Origin: Devosia sp. 67-54
GTDB taxonomy: Bacteria > Pseudomonadota > Alphaproteobacteria > Rhizobiales > Devosiaceae
Length of the DNA stretch: 64,000 nucleotides
Reading direction: 5' to 3'
Assembly: GCF_001899075.1 (NCBI RefSeq)
Contig: NZ_MKVA01000008.1
Coordinates: 248,001 to 312,000 of the forward strand
Part shown: in pieces, positions 1-9,257 of the stretch
How positions within the stretch are numbered: the stretch's first letter is position 1
Layout of the letters: every line of letters begins with the position of its first letter
Translations under genes and position numbers: made by a program
Notes under the pieces: model-generated
What the model was told of the DNA's origin: nothing
The model's input: only the letters and a program-made list of their open reading frames with translations
Databases searched by the model: none

Positions 1-1168
1 GCACGTAGCTGGTGGCCGGCTTGCTGTCGAGCAGATCGGCGACGACACGGCGCAGCGCGCGGCTGTTGGGATCAGGCCGGCCAAGCGCCGACTGGGCGCG
101 CGTCCAGTCGAGAATGGCGGCGCCGACAGGGCGGCGCTCGGCATCATAGGCATCGAGGCTTTCGGGTGGCGCGGCGCCGCGCAGCACCGGCGGCAGCAGC
201 CGGCCGAGCGCGGCGGCATCGCCGAATCCCTGGTTGAGCCCCTGGCCGCCGGCAGGCGAATGGATGTGCGCGGCATCGCCCGCGAGCAGCAGCCGGCCCT
301 TGCGATAGGCGTCGGCCTGGCGGGCGGCGTCGGTATAGCGCTGGGCGAAATGCAGGCGTTCGACGCGCAGGGGCAGGCCGGCGACGCGGGCAAGACTGCC
401 GGCGATCTCGTCGAGCGAGACGGGCGTGGCACGGTCGATGGGCGGCCCGCCATATTCGACGATGTGGAAGCGGCCGGCTGGGGCATGCAGCCAGGTGCCA
501 TGCGGCGTCTCGATCCAGTCGCCGACCGGAGGCGCCGCGCCCGGCGCAAGATCGACGAAGGCGATGCGGCCGACGAACTCGGCATCGGTGCCGGGAAAGC
601 CGATGCCGGCAGCCTTGCGCAACAGGCTGCGGCCGCCATCGCAGGCGACCAGCCAGCGTGCGCGGAACGCGCCAATCCCTGTATGCGCCTCGATGCCGAA
701 GGTGCCCTCGGAAAAGCCGGTGACGGCTACGCCCATGCGGATCTCGGCGCCCGCGGCGCGTGCGGCGTCGTCGAGCGCGGCGACGATGTCGGCCATGGCG
801 ACGGCGCCGCCGCCGAAGCCCGGATCGCCCAGGGTCGCCGGATCGAGATTGGCCGTCTTGAGGCCGAGGCCGGAAAAGTGCCCGATGAAGCCTTCGGTGA
901 CGGTCCGGCCGGTCGCGGGCGGCGCTACGGCGTCGGGATCGAACCACCACAGGGCGCGCGAACGGATGGCGTCGAGCACACCGAGCCCATGCAGCAGCCG
1001 GCCGCTGGCGACATTGACGGAGCGGGCGCCGAGCGGACCCGCGGGCACGGCATGGCGGTCGGGTCGAGCCTCGAGCACCAGCACGGCGGCACCGGCGCGC
1101 GCCAGCTCGAGCGCCAGAGCCAGTCCCACCGGACCGCCGCCGGCGATGATCACATCATGTTCGTGCAT
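1..1168 (-). CDS. FAD-dependent monooxygenase (PheA/TfdB, FAD_binding_3 family), C-terminus beyond left edge
   Basis: The frame opens at ATG 1168 (MHEHDVIIAGGG) and has no stop before the left edge, so about 389 residues are visible. The N-terminus carries the dinucleotide fold AGGGPVGLALALELARAG with an acidic end to strand 2 (LEARPD). CDGGRSLLRKAAG follows mid-protein, and GDAAHIHSPAGGQGLNQG, the FAD ribityl motif of group A flavin monooxygenases, comes near residue 300. The family uses NAD(P)H and O2 to hydroxylate aromatic substrates; it includes phenol hydroxylases and antibiotic-inactivating enzymes (TetX, Rox), so the substrate cannot be read from sequence. It is transcribed divergently from a TetR gene, its likely regulator. 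Confidence 0.9.
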   Translation of the reverse strand, partial: MHEHDVIIAGGGPVGLALALELARAGAAVLVLEARPDRHAVPAGPLGARSVNVASGRLLHGLGVLDAIRSRALWWFDPDAVAPPATGRTVTEGFIGHFSGLGLKTANLDPATLGDPGFGGGAVAMADIVAALDDAARAAGAEIRMGVAVTGFSEGTFGIEAHTGIGAFRARWLVACDGGRSLLRKAAGIGFPGTDAEFVGRIAFVDLAPGAAPPVGDWIETPHGTWLHAPAGRFHIVEYGGPPIDRATPVSLDEIAGSLARVAGLPLRVERLHFAQRYTDAARQADAYRKGRLLLAGDAAHIHSPAGGQGLNQGFGDAAALGRLLPPVLRGAAPPESLDAYDAERRPVGAAILDWTRAQSALGRPDPNSRALRRVVADLLDSKPATSYV

Positions 1169-1180
1169 GGCGATAACCCA

Positions 1181-1228
1181 GAACAGTGTTCGCAGTAGCG
1201 CCGGTGATAGCAACTGGGTACAATGTTC
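1181..1228. promoter_or_regulatory. Twin palindromic operators between monooxygenase and TetR genes
   Basis: GAACAGTGTTC at 1181-1191 is a perfect palindrome around a central base. GTACAATGTTC at 1218-1228 matches it with one arm mismatch. Both continue rightwards as GCA(G/A)TA, so the block TGTTCGCARTA is repeated with a 37-bp centre-to-centre spacing. They fill the gap between the divergent starts (1168 minus, 1246 plus), as expected for autoregulating TetR operators. Binding is inferred, not shown. Confidence 0.6.
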
Positions 1229-1245
1229 GCAATAGGGGACCCGCC

Positions 1246-1989
1246 GTGCCTACGGAAAAGCCCATGCCTTCGGTGATCTGGATGCGACCGGTACGCGGCA
1301 GGCGCGGGCCGGAGCCGTCGCGGGATCGCGACGCCATTGCCCGAGCGGCCATCGCGGTGGCCGATCGCGAGGGCTTGGCGGCGGTGTCGATGCGGCGCAT
1401 CGCGGCGGAGATCGGCACCAGCGCGAGCTCGCTCTATCGCTATGTCGCGCGCAAGGACGATCTATTGAATCTGATGGTCGACGCGGCGCTGGGCGCGGGC
1501 GAATTGCAGCCTTCCGGCGACTGGCGCATGGATCTGCAGCAGATCGGGCACGCCATGCGGGCGGTGTTCAAGGCGCATCCCTGGCTGACCACGGCGCTGG
1601 CCGGGCGGCCGACGCTGGGACCGAATCGGCTCAGGGCGCTGGAGGCCATGCTGACCCTGCTCGCCCCGAGCGGATTGCCGCTGGCCGAACAGCTGGCGCT
1701 GATCGACGTGCTGACCTCCTATGTGCGCGGCTTCGTCGCCTCCGAGCTCGCGAGCGACGCGGCGATCCGCCAATCCGGCCTGAGCGCGGCACAATGGCAT
1801 GCCGATCAGGCGGCCTATACGGCGGCGATCCGAGCTTCCGGCGTCTATCCGCTGACAAGTGCGCTGTTCGACGAGCTGCAGCGGACGGGTGCCGCCGATC
1901 AGGATGCGGGGTTCGCGGCCGGGCTCGATATCGTGCTCGAGGGCATCGCGGCTCGATGGGCGGTCGTCCGGCACGGCAAGCCTACCTAG
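1246..1989 (+). CDS. TetR/AcrR family transcriptional regulator
   Basis: About 247 residues. The start is taken as GTG 1246 because AGGGGA (1233-1238) sits 7 nt upstream; ATG 1264 is the alternative. The helix-turn-helix is clear at about residues 30-65: AIAVADREGLAAVSMRRIA followed by EIGTSASSLYRYVARKDDL. The rest is a helical ligand/dimerisation domain with no ligand-specific motif that I recognise. The divergent flavin monooxygenase and two palindromes between the genes suggest a repressor relieved by the monooxygenase substrate. It ends convergently with the glycosidase gene. Confidence 0.88.
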   Translation: MPTEKPMPSVIWMRPVRGRRGPEPSRDRDAIARAAIAVADREGLAAVSMRRIAAEIGTSASSLYRYVARKDDLLNLMVDAALGAGELQPSGDWRMDLQQIGHAMRAVFKAHPWLTTALAGRPTLGPNRLRALEAMLTLLAPSGLPLAEQLALIDVLTSYVRGFVASELASDAAIRQSGLSAAQWHADQAAYTAAIRASGVYPLTSALFDELQRTGAADQDAGFAAGLDIVLEGIAARWAVVRHGKPT

Positions 1990-2086
1990 ATGCCGACCCC
2001 GCCATCGAGGCCATCCGGTTCCAGGCGGCGGCGCTCATGGCCCGACCACCTTCTACGCCGATCCGGGCGATCCCGCCATCGTTGCG

Positions 2087-2866
2087 CTATTCCACGAGGC
2101 CGAGCATCGGGCCGAAGCCGCCATGCCAGGAGAAGTCGTTGCGGCCCAGCTCCGGGCTGTAGAGGCCGACGCCGCGCCCGCCATCGAGGAACAATGCGTT
2201 GGGGCATTGCAGGTGGTCGCGGAACAGGCGGGCGAAATCGTGGAAGTTCACCGCGCTCTCGCTGATGACGAAGCGCACCACGCCGCCCTCGCACACGCCC
2301 ACCCCGTCGCGGCGCGTCCGGTCCGTCGAGCCGGGGATGAAGATGGGATTGATCTCGTTGTCGATGACCAGCAGGGGGCCGGACTGCGTGGCGAAGCGGA
2401 CCTCCGGCCGGCGCTTCACATAGTCTTCCGTCGGCAGGATGCCGGCGCCCTCGTCGCCGAGAGTGAACACGCCGTTGGGCTGCTTGTAGAAATTGGGGAC
2501 CTGTCCGGACGATCCCTCCATGGTGCGGGTGTTGATCGGCCGCAGCTCGCGCCCCTCTTCGACATAGAGGCCATTCGGGGAGAAATCCGTCTGGTACATG
2601 CCGGCATTGATCGCGAATGCGAGGTTGCGCCCGCTCTCGGCGACGGCCTCGGCCAGGGCCGAGAAATGGCGATAGGGCCGGCCGCCGGCATCCTTCCAGA
2701 AGAGGCGCAGGTCGTCCTCGCCGGGGTGCACGGTGCAGACGATGAAGGCGGCCTCCTCAAAGCCCTGCTGTTCGCACTGCTCTGCGAAAGCCGGTCGCGC
2801 GAGTGCCAGCGAGGCCAGCAACACGAGCAGCACGGTAAGGAACAGGTGTCTGCGGGGCATGGTCAT
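2087..2866 (-). CDS. Secreted phosphodiester glycosidase family protein (NAGPA domain)
   Basis: About 259 residues from ATG 2866 (alternatives: ATG 2860 or an upstream TTG at 2890; none has a good ribosome site). A signal peptide is evident: basic MPRRH, then a hydrophobic stretch rich in Leu/Val/Ala ending ARPAFA. The mature part carries NAGMYQ, SPNGLYVEEG, NFYKQPNGVF, SGPLLV, VRFVISE and LFLDGG, the pattern of the NAGPA/DUF2233 phosphodiester glycosidase family. The family cleaves sugar-phosphodiester linkages; the physiological substrate here is unknown. Likely periplasmic. Confidence 0.82.
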   Translation of the reverse strand: MTMPRRHLFLTVLLVLLASLALARPAFAEQCEQQGFEEAAFIVCTVHPGEDDLRLFWKDAGGRPYRHFSALAEAVAESGRNLAFAINAGMYQTDFSPNGLYVEEGRELRPINTRTMEGSSGQVPNFYKQPNGVFTLGDEGAGILPTEDYVKRRPEVRFATQSGPLLVIDNEINPIFIPGSTDRTRRDGVGVCEGGVVRFVISESAVNFHDFARLFRDHLQCPNALFLDGGRGVGLYSPELGRNDFSWHGGFGPMLGLVE

Positions 2867-3075
2867 TGGCGGGCGGTTGGGAGAGGGCAAGATGCTATGG
2901 TAGACCCAGCCGGATATCGCAGCATATCGAGTTCGATTTGGGCGGCCGCTGCAGCGCGCAAGGTTAAAGGCTGTTCCGTCTACTCAGCCGCATGCCTGGC
3001 TGGGCAGCCGGTATTCTCGATGAGGCCGCGCAATAGCCTAAGCTGCAAGGGCGCGCACAAACCTCACAGCTGGCA

Positions 3076-3104
3076 GTTGACCCTATCTCCCCATTCGCCA
3101 TAGC
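3076..3104 (+). promoter_or_regulatory. Candidate promoter for the ribosomal-protection gene
   Basis: TTGACC at 3076-3081, a 17-bp spacer, then ATAGCG at 3099-3104. The -35 element is good and the -10 weak, about 70 nt before the leader ORF and 125 nt before the main start. It lies in the 360-bp gap between the glycosidase and the GTPase, which otherwise holds only the leader ORF. Weak evidence. Confidence 0.3.
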
Positions 3105-3170
3105 GTAGCCGCGCTGCACTCAAAGAGGGCGGTGCAGGCAATACCTGTGTTCTTGCGCATAGAGGTCCCC

Positions 3171-3290
3171 ATGCCCCGAGTCCCTTCTCATCGAAACCAG
3201 ATCTGGAATTCTGAGAAGATGACGCCTCATGCGCACCTTGAATCTGGGCATTGTGGCCCATATCGATGCCGGCAAGACCAGCCTCACTGA
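3171..3290 (+). CDS. Possible 39-codon leader peptide overlapping the Tet(M)-like start
   Basis: ATG 3171 is preceded by a strong ribosome site AGAGG (3161-3165, 5-nt spacing). The frame (MPRVPSHRNQIWNSEK...) runs 39 codons and stops at TGA 3288-3290, overlapping the first 20 codons of the GTPase gene in another frame. The GTPase start at 3229 has only a weak, distant AGAAG and an in-frame TGA at 3220, so it cannot be extended. This arrangement would allow translational coupling or attenuation; short leaders are known ahead of some Gram-positive ribosomal protection genes. The ORF may also be chance. Confidence 0.3.
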   Translation: MPRVPSHRNQIWNSEKMTPHAHLESGHCGPYRCRQDQPH

Positions 3291-5166
3291 GCGGCTGCTT
3301 TTTGAAGCCGGCGCCATCGCCAAGCTTGGCAGCGTGGATGCCGGCAATACCCAGACCGACAACCTCGATCTGGAACGGCAACGCGGGATAACCATCAAGG
3401 CAGCCGTCGTATCGTTTGCGCTCGGCAACACTACCGTCAATCTCGTCGATACGCCCGGCCACCCCGATTTCATTGCCGAGGTCGAGCGAACGCTGGGTGT
3501 GCTCGATGCCGCCGTGGTGGTGGTTTCCGCCGTCGAGGGCGTGCAGGCGCAAACGCGCGTGCTGGTGCAGGCGCTTTGCCGCCTGAACGTGCCCTTTCTG
3601 TTTTTCGTCAATAAGATTGACCGGCTTGGCGCCAGCTATGAGAGTGTCGTTGCTTCGCTCGCCGACCAGCTCCATCTGCGCACGATCGCCATGTCGTCGG
3701 TCAACGACGCAGGCACCAAGGCCGCCGGGGTCAACGCCCTCGATTTCGGTGCCGATCCGCAGCGGCAGGCCTTGCTCGATCTGCTGGTTGAGAACGACGA
3801 AAAATTGCTCGATGACTTCGTGCTAGCCCCCGACAGGCTCACAGAGCCGAGACTGCGGCAAGCCTTGGCCGATCAGGCCGGCAGGGGCCTGATCCATCCG
3901 GCTTTTGCCGGTTCGGCCGCGACGGGCGCCGGCATGGCGGCGCTGATGGATGCCATCGAAACCCTGCTGCCGGCCCGGCAACCCGATGATGCAGGGCCGG
4001 TGCATGGCCGCATCTTCAAGATCGACCGCGGCTGGGGCGGTGAAAAGCAGGCTTATCTCGCCCTGACATCGGGCTCGGTCCATTTGCGGCAAATGCTCCA
4101 CCTCCCGAAAGGCGATGAACGCATCACCGGCATCCATGTCTTCAAGGCTGGAAAACTCATGCCAGCCGCTGAGCTGGAAGCCGGTCAGATCGGCCGGGTC
4201 AGCGGCCTTGCGGCAGCGATCATCGGCGATGCCGTTGGCGAAGGGGCAATTTTCGAGCGCTCAACCCATTTTGCTCCACCGACCCTCGAAACCCGGGTGC
4301 TTGCCCGCCGGCCATCCGACCGGCGGGGGCTATGGGTGGCGCTGGGTCAATTGGCGGAACAGGACCCGCTCATCAATCTGCGGCACGACGAGGAAGCGGG
4401 CCAGATGTTCGTCTCGCTCTATGGCGAGGTGCAAAAGGAGGTCATCGGCGCAATGCTGGAGCAGGATTTCGGCATCGAAGCCGAGTTTCTGGAAAGCAGC
4501 GTCATCTGCGTGGAACGGCCTGTCGGCACCGGCGAAGCGCATGAAGTGGTGTTCGAGGGCGGAAATCCGTTCGTTGCCACCGTAGGGCTCCGTGTCGAGC
4601 CGCGTTCGCCCGGCTCGGGCAACAGTTTTGCCTTTGCCGTCAATATCGGCCTGATGCCGGCGGGGTTCTATCGGGCTGTCGAAGAGACCGTGGCAGACGC
4701 CTTGCAGCAAGGTCGGTTCGGCTGGCCGGTGATCGATTGCCACGTCACCATGACCATGGCGGGGCAACGCGCGCCAATTTCCACCGCAGGCGATTTCCGG
4801 CACCTGACGCCGCTGGTGCTCGCCGCGGCTCTCGCCATGGCCGATACCAGGGTTTGCGAGCCGATCAACCGCTTCCGCATCGAGGCCGCATCCGATGCGA
4901 TCGGGCCTTTGCTGACCTTGTTGGGACAGGCTGGAGCCACGCTGACCGGCACCGAGGTCGAGGACGGAACGGCGAGGCTCGAAGGCACCATTGCGACTTC
5001 TGCCGTGCAGCAGGTGCAACGCGCCCTGCCGGGTCTGACGGGAGGTGTTGCCGCGATGGAAAGCGCCTTCGACCATTATGCGCCGATGGCGGCGCCGAAG
5101 GAGCGCCGCAGGGTCGGACCTGATCCATTCAGCCGCGACGACTATCTCGCCAGGCTGCGGCGATAG
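3229..5166 (+). CDS. Tet(M)/Tet(O)-like ribosomal protection GTPase (tetracycline resistance family)
   Basis: 645 residues, the length of Tet(M)/Tet(O) (about 640) rather than elongation factor G (about 700). The translation-factor GTPase motifs are intact: AHIDAGKTSL (P-loop, residues 9-18), LERQRGITI (switch I), DTPGHPDF and NKIDR. The C-terminal half follows EF-G domains II-V. The domain IV tip reads APISTAGDFRHLTPLVL, aligning with the SPVSTPADFRMLAPIVL loop of Tet(M), the region that displaces tetracycline from the ribosome. Family members bind the ribosome with GTP and release tetracycline. Whether this chromosomal homologue confers resistance is not decided by sequence. A 13-bp hairpin follows the gene. 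Confidence 0.88.
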   Translation: MRTLNLGIVAHIDAGKTSLTERLLFEAGAIAKLGSVDAGNTQTDNLDLERQRGITIKAAVVSFALGNTTVNLVDTPGHPDFIAEVERTLGVLDAAVVVVSAVEGVQAQTRVLVQALCRLNVPFLFFVNKIDRLGASYESVVASLADQLHLRTIAMSSVNDAGTKAAGVNALDFGADPQRQALLDLLVENDEKLLDDFVLAPDRLTEPRLRQALADQAGRGLIHPAFAGSAATGAGMAALMDAIETLLPARQPDDAGPVHGRIFKIDRGWGGEKQAYLALTSGSVHLRQMLHLPKGDERITGIHVFKAGKLMPAAELEAGQIGRVSGLAAAIIGDAVGEGAIFERSTHFAPPTLETRVLARRPSDRRGLWVALGQLAEQDPLINLRHDEEAGQMFVSLYGEVQKEVIGAMLEQDFGIEAEFLESSVICVERPVGTGEAHEVVFEGGNPFVATVGLRVEPRSPGSGNSFAFAVNIGLMPAGFYRAVEETVADALQQGRFGWPVIDCHVTMTMAGQRAPISTAGDFRHLTPLVLAAALAMADTRVCEPINRFRIEAASDAIGPLLTLLGQAGATLTGTEVEDGTARLEGTIATSAVQQVQRALPGLTGGVAAMESAFDHYAPMAAPKERRRVGPDPFSRDDYLARLRR

Positions 5167-5232
5167 CATCGGCGAGAACGCTACGCGATCGGCACGATCG
5201 TTTCCGATTGTGCGGGGTCATGATCTCTTCCT

Positions 5233-5267
5233 CCGATCGGTGGCGAAGCATGGGCGCCACCGATCGG
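5233..5267. terminator. Strong hairpin between convergent genes
   Basis: Perfect 13-bp inverted repeat CCGATCGGTGGCG (5233-5245) and CGCCACCGATCGG (5255-5267) with a 9-nt loop. It lies in the 143-bp gap between the convergent ribosomal-protection and stress-protein genes, as expected for a bidirectional terminator. No T-tract follows on either strand. Confidence 0.6.
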
Positions 5268-5309
5268 CAATGGTGCGTGTCGACCTCGAACAGCTGTGCC
5301 GTCCGGATA

Positions 5310-6194
5310 TCAACTGCGCGCGACGAGAACGTCGCACGCGGCTTCCCGGAGCACCCGCTGCGTGACGCTGCCGAGCAGCGCCTGGCGCACGATCCCTCGG
5401 CCGTGCGGTCCAATGGCTATCAAGTCGATTCCGCCGGCCTTCGAGAGCCGCACCAGGGTCGGTCCGGCACTGCCGTCGACGACGCGCAGCCCGAGGTTGC
5501 CCTCGCTGCTGATCCTGCCTGCGGGAGCCGCGAGCTCCTCTCGCGCCTTGTCGGCTCTCGCCGTCTCGTAGCGCTGGATTTCCGTCTGCGGCGTGCCAGC
5601 CCTCAGCATGGCCTGCGCGAAAGCCAGGGGCGTCTCCACCGCATGCAGCAATTGCATCTTTGCGTGCGGTGCCAGTCTCAAAGCCTCCGTGACGGCCGTT
5701 GCCGATTGCTCCGAGAAGTCGACCGCGGCCAGAATATGCTCATAGGGCGCTGCGGATTCCCTCCCTACCATCAGGACCGAGGAGGTCGCTGACCGAATGA
5801 TCCTGTCGGCCGTGGACCCCAGCACCCTCTCCTTGAGGGTGCGGCCCTTGCCCGGACCGATGACGATCAGATCGGCATAGTGGTCGCCGGCGACGCGCGC
5901 GACGATTTCATGCGGAACGCCGAACTCCACCCACACCTCGGTGCGCCGCACATCGCCGCTCTCGAATACCTTGGTCTCGATGGCCGTGAACGCATGGCGC
6001 TTGAGGTCCTCCCTCAGTTCCGTCTCGCTGCGCTCTGAGAGCTCGGCGGTCTGGGCCAGCGAGTCCGCCTCGATGACGTGCAGCACGAGCAGCCGGGCGG
6101 CGTGGGCGCTTGCGATCTGCATTGCTCGGGCCAGCACTGCATTGCTGCCCGCTTCGAGATCGAGGGCGACAAGAATGGTCTTTATCGCTGTCAT
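5310..6194 (-). CDS. Universal stress protein with two UspA domains
   Basis: 294 residues containing two Usp folds in tandem (about 1-145 and 150-294). Each begins with the strand ILVALDLEAGS or ILAAVDFSEQS and ends with an ATP-loop signature: GPGKGRTLKERVLGSTADRI in domain 1 and GPHGRGIVRQALLGSVTQR in domain 2. Both signatures keep the G-x2-G-x9-G(S/T) spacing of ATP-binding Usp proteins. It is the last gene of an apparent three-gene operon, 17 bp after the ABC ATPase. The role in transport, if any, is unknown. Confidence 0.9.
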   Translation of the reverse strand: MTAIKTILVALDLEAGSNAVLARAMQIASAHAARLLVLHVIEADSLAQTAELSERSETELREDLKRHAFTAIETKVFESGDVRRTEVWVEFGVPHEIVARVAGDHYADLIVIGPGKGRTLKERVLGSTADRIIRSATSSVLMVGRESAAPYEHILAAVDFSEQSATAVTEALRLAPHAKMQLLHAVETPLAFAQAMLRAGTPQTEIQRYETARADKAREELAAPAGRISSEGNLGLRVVDGSAGPTLVRLSKAGGIDLIAIGPHGRGIVRQALLGSVTQRVLREAACDVLVARS

Positions 6195-6211
6195 TGTCGC
6201 ATTCTCCTCGA

Positions 6212-7510
6212 TCAGGGGTTGTCCAGACTGAAGACGTGCTTCTCATCGTCGTAGGCAAAGACTTCGGCGTAGCGGCCGAGGTCGATAACGGCACGCAGGC
6301 TCTGCTCGGCGGCGGCAGGCGACATGTGATCCTCGAGCTCGTCGGCGAACCGGCTCCAGGGCGCTCGGTGTTCCGGCCGCTCATCGAGAACGCGCCTGAT
6401 GTGGCCGGCAAGCGCGATGTGGTTCAGAAGATGCTGGGCGAAGAGGCGCTTGCGCTCGTCGGTATCGAGGCCGGCGAATCTCCGTCCCTCGGCCGTAAGG
6501 CGAATGTCGCCGCCGGCCACTTCGGCGAAGCGGAGCATCTGCAGGGTCTCGGCCACCGGGAACAACTCGTCGATCTCGAGCTGCAGCGATGCGGCGATCA
6601 CCGGCAGGTCGGCCTCGCCCTCATATGGCGGCGCCGCGACCGCTTCAAGGAGACCGGACAACAGGTTGGTGGAGACCGGCGCAAGAATGGTGCCGATGCC
6701 CGTTCCTGCAGGGCGCTCCGCCCGCTTCTGGGCGGCAGGTGCGGCCTTCGCCGTCATCTCTACATAGATGCGCTCGACCAGCTCGCGGAAGTCGGGATCG
6801 AGGCGGGCACGTGGATGCGGCAATTCGACCTTGAGATCCTTGAGAATCCGGCCCGGATTGCTGCCGAAGATCAGAATGCGGTCGCACATCAGCACCGCTT
6901 CCTCGATATTGTGGGTGACGAGGATCACGCCTTTGATCGGAAGCTGGCCCTCCGACCACAAATCGAGGAAATCGGTGCGCAGGGTCTCGGCCGTCAGCAC
7001 GTCCAGCGCCGAGAACGGCTCGTCCATGAGCAGGATATTGGGGTGAACGACCAGCGCCCGGGCGAAGCCGACGCGCTGGCGCATGCCGCCCGAGAGCTCG
7101 CGCGGATAGGCGGATTCAAAGCCGTCGAGGCCGATCAGGTCGATCGCCTCGATGGCGCGACGGCGGATCTCGTCGGATGGCAGTCCGAGCGCCTCGAGGC
7201 CGAGCTGCACGTTTTCCAGCACCGTCAACCAGGGGAACAGCGCAAAGCTCTGGAACACCATGGCGATGCCGGGCGGCGGTCCGGCGACCTCGTTGCCGAG
7301 ATAGGTGACGGAACCGGCTGCCGGCTCGGCAAGGCCGGCGATCAGCCGCAGCAAGGTCGACTTGCCCGAGCCCGAGCGGCCGAGCAGGCCGACGATCTCG
7401 CCTTCCTTCAAGGTCAGGTCGATACCGTCGAGCACCAGCAACTCGCCGCCGTCCGGCTTGAGGAACGACTTGCGGACGCCGTGAATGTCGAGCAGGGGGG
7501 CGCTATCCAT
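6212..7510 (-). CDS. ABC transporter ATPase (NrtD/SsuB/TauB type) with C-terminal AAA-associated domain
   Basis: 432 residues. The first 250 are a standard importer ATPase: Walker [11 protein letters not shown]-loop [11 protein letters not shown], signature LSGGMRQR, Walker [13 protein letters not shown] and the switch histidine in LVTHNIEEA. The last 160 residues form an AAA-associated C-terminal domain ([19 protein letters not shown] to the end), found fused to nitrate/sulfonate/bicarbonate-class ATPases. It lies 13 bp after the permease and shares its operon. The substrate is unknown; no solute-binding protein gene is present nearby. Confidence 0.92.
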   Translation of the reverse strand: MDSAPLLDIHGVRKSFLKPDGGELLVLDGIDLTLKEGEIVGLLGRSGSGKSTLLRLIAGLAEPAAGSVTYLGNEVAGPPPGIAMVFQSFALFPWLTVLENVQLGLEALGLPSDEIRRRAIEAIDLIGLDGFESAYPRELSGGMRQRVGFARALVVHPNILLMDEPFSALDVLTAETLRTDFLDLWSEGQLPIKGVILVTHNIEEAVLMCDRILIFGSNPGRILKDLKVELPHPRARLDPDFRELVERIYVEMTAKAAPAAQKRAERPAGTGIGTILAPVSTNLLSGLLEAVAAPPYEGEADLPVIAASLQLEIDELFPVAETLQMLRFAEVAGGDIRLTAEGRRFAGLDTDERKRLFAQHLLNHIALAGHIRRVLDERPEHRAPWSRFADELEDHMSPAAAEQSLRAVIDLGRYAEVFAYDDEKHVFSLDNP

Positions 7511-7523
7511 GTCGGTCTCCTTT

Positions 7524-9257
7524 TCAGCTCAGGCGGAACTTGCGCTCGGCGAGCTCGTAGAGCGGCCGCCAGAACGCGCGGTTGATGACGACGACGAAGG
7601 CGCTCATCACGGCGATGCCGAGCACGATGCGGTGGAAGTCGCCCGCGTCGGTCGCCTCCGCGATATAGGCGCCGAGGCCATGCGCCTTGAGCGTGGTGTC
7701 GCCCCAGGTCGCGATCTCGGCCACGATGCTGGCGTTCCACGAGCCGCCCGAGGCGGTGATGGCGCCGGTCATGTAGAAGGGGAACACGGCCGGCAACGCG
7801 ATCCGCCGCCACCACAGCCAGCCCTTCACGTGGAAGTTGGTGCCGATGTCGCGCAACTCGCTCGGAATGGTCGAGGCGCCGGCGACGACGTTGAAGAGGA
7901 TGTACCATTGCGTGCCCAGGATCATCAGCGGGCTCAGCCAGATGTCCGGGTCGAGCCCGAGCACGACGATGGCCGACACCGCCAGCGGGAACAGCAGATT
8001 GGCGGGGAAGGCGGCCATGAACTGGGCGATCGGCTGGGCGATGCGTGCGGCCTCCGGGCGCAAGCCGAGCCAGACACCGACGGGCACCCAGATCAGGCTG
8101 GCGAGTGCGATCAGCACGAAGACGCGCACCATGGTGGCGAGGCCGAGGAGGCCCGCTGTCCCCACCTCGGAGAGCGTCACGCCTTCCAGCACGAACGTGC
8201 CGATCCACCACAGGGCGGCGAGGCAGATCGCGGCGATCGCGCCATACCAGAGCCGATCGGACCAGTGCTTCCCGACAACGGCATCCTTAGGTGCCGCAGG
8301 CGCGGGCCGCGGCCGATCCGCGATCGGGCGATAGGTCCGCCGCCACGCGTTCGCCAGCGGTGCGACCGCACGCGCCACCAGATGCGAGCGGCGCAGCATG
8401 GTGATCACCCATGAGCGGGGCGGCGGTGCGCCGGCTCCCTGCTCGAAACGGAAGCGATCGGCCCAGGCCACCAGTGGCCGGAACAGCAACTGATCGAAGA
8501 TCAGGATCACCACCAGCATCGTGCCGATGGCCCAGAAGATGGCTGCGAGATCGCGCTGCGCGATGGCGAGCGCGATGTAGGATCCAATGCCTGGCAGTAT
8601 CACGGTGGTGTCGCCGACGCTGATCGCCTCGGAGGCGACGACGAAGAACCAGCCGCCGGCCATCGACATCATCATGTTCCAGACCAAAGCCGGCATCGCG
8701 AACGGCGCCTCGAGCTTCCAGAAGCGCATCCAGGGGCTGAGACGGAACGAGCGCGAGGCCTCGGTGAGCTCCTTGGGAATGGTGCGGAGCGACTGATAGA
8801 AGCTGAACGCCATGTTCCAGGCCTGGCTGGTGAAGATGGCGAAGACGGCAGCCATCTCCGCGCCGAGCATCCGACCGGGCGCGAGCGACATGAAGAACAC
8901 CACGGTGACGGAGATGAAGCCGAGGATGGGCACCGACTGGAGAATGTCGAGCAACGGGATCAGCACCTGCTCGGCGCGCCGGCTCTTGGCGGCCCAGGTC
9001 GCGTAGGTGAAGGTGAACAGCAGCGACAGCACCATCGCCCCCAGCATCCGGAGCGAGGTGAGCAGGGCATATTGCGGCAGCGCCAGGGGATCGAGGGTGA
9101 TGGCGCCGAAACCCGGCTCGGGCAACGGCTGCAAAAGTCCGCGGCTGCCCTGGGCGAGCAGCACCAGCGTGCCCAGGACGAGCAGCACGGCAACGAGGTC
9201 CCAGACGGTGAGGACGCGCGCCGACCCTCTGGTGAAGGGCGTGTTCGCCTGGGTCAT
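7524..9257 (-). CDS. ABC transporter permease, two fused permease domains
   Basis: About 577 residues from ATG 9257, which has GGGAGA 7 nt upstream; in-frame codons further up look non-coding. Two binding-protein-dependent permease domains are joined in one chain: domain 1 has the EAA-type loop [20 protein letters not shown], domain 2 has [21 protein letters not shown] charged, proline-rich linker around residue 300 separates them. Several hydrophobic segments flank each loop. Fused permeases of this class pair with AAA-associated ATPases such as its downstream neighbour. First gene of the permease-ATPase-Usp operon. Confidence 0.9.
   Translation of the reverse strand: MTQANTPFTRGSARVLTVWDLVAVLLVLGTLVLLAQGSRGLLQPLPEPGFGAITLDPLALPQYALLTSLRMLGAMVLSLLFTFTYATWAAKSRRAEQVLIPLLDILQSVPILGFISVTVVFFMSLAPGRMLGAEMAAVFAIFTSQAWNMAFSFYQSLRTIPKELTEASRSFRLSPWMRFWKLEAPFAMPALVWNMMMSMAGGWFFVVASEAISVGDTTVILPGIGSYIALAIAQRDLAAIFWAIGTMLVVILIFDQLLFRPLVAWADRFRFEQGAGAPPPRSWVITMLRRSHLVARAVAPLANAWRRTYRPIADRPRPAPAAPKDAVVGKHWSDRLWYGAIAAICLAALWWIGTFVLEGVTLSEVGTAGLLGLATMVRVFVLIALASLIWVPVGVWLGLRPEAARIAQPIAQFMAAFPANLLFPLAVSAIVVLGLDPDIWLSPLMILGTQWYILFNVVAGASTIPSELRDIGTNFHVKGWLWWRRIALPAVFPFYMTGAITASGGSWNASIVAEIATWGDTTLKAHGLGAYIAEATDAGDFHRIVLGIAVMSAFVVVINRAFWRPLYELAERKFRLS

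Noticed and set aside
144-950. Long Arg-rich minus-strand frame and several plus-strand frames over 1-1200
   Set aside because: They are shadows; the flavin-binding motifs lie in the minus frame starting at 1168, which has no stop in the window.
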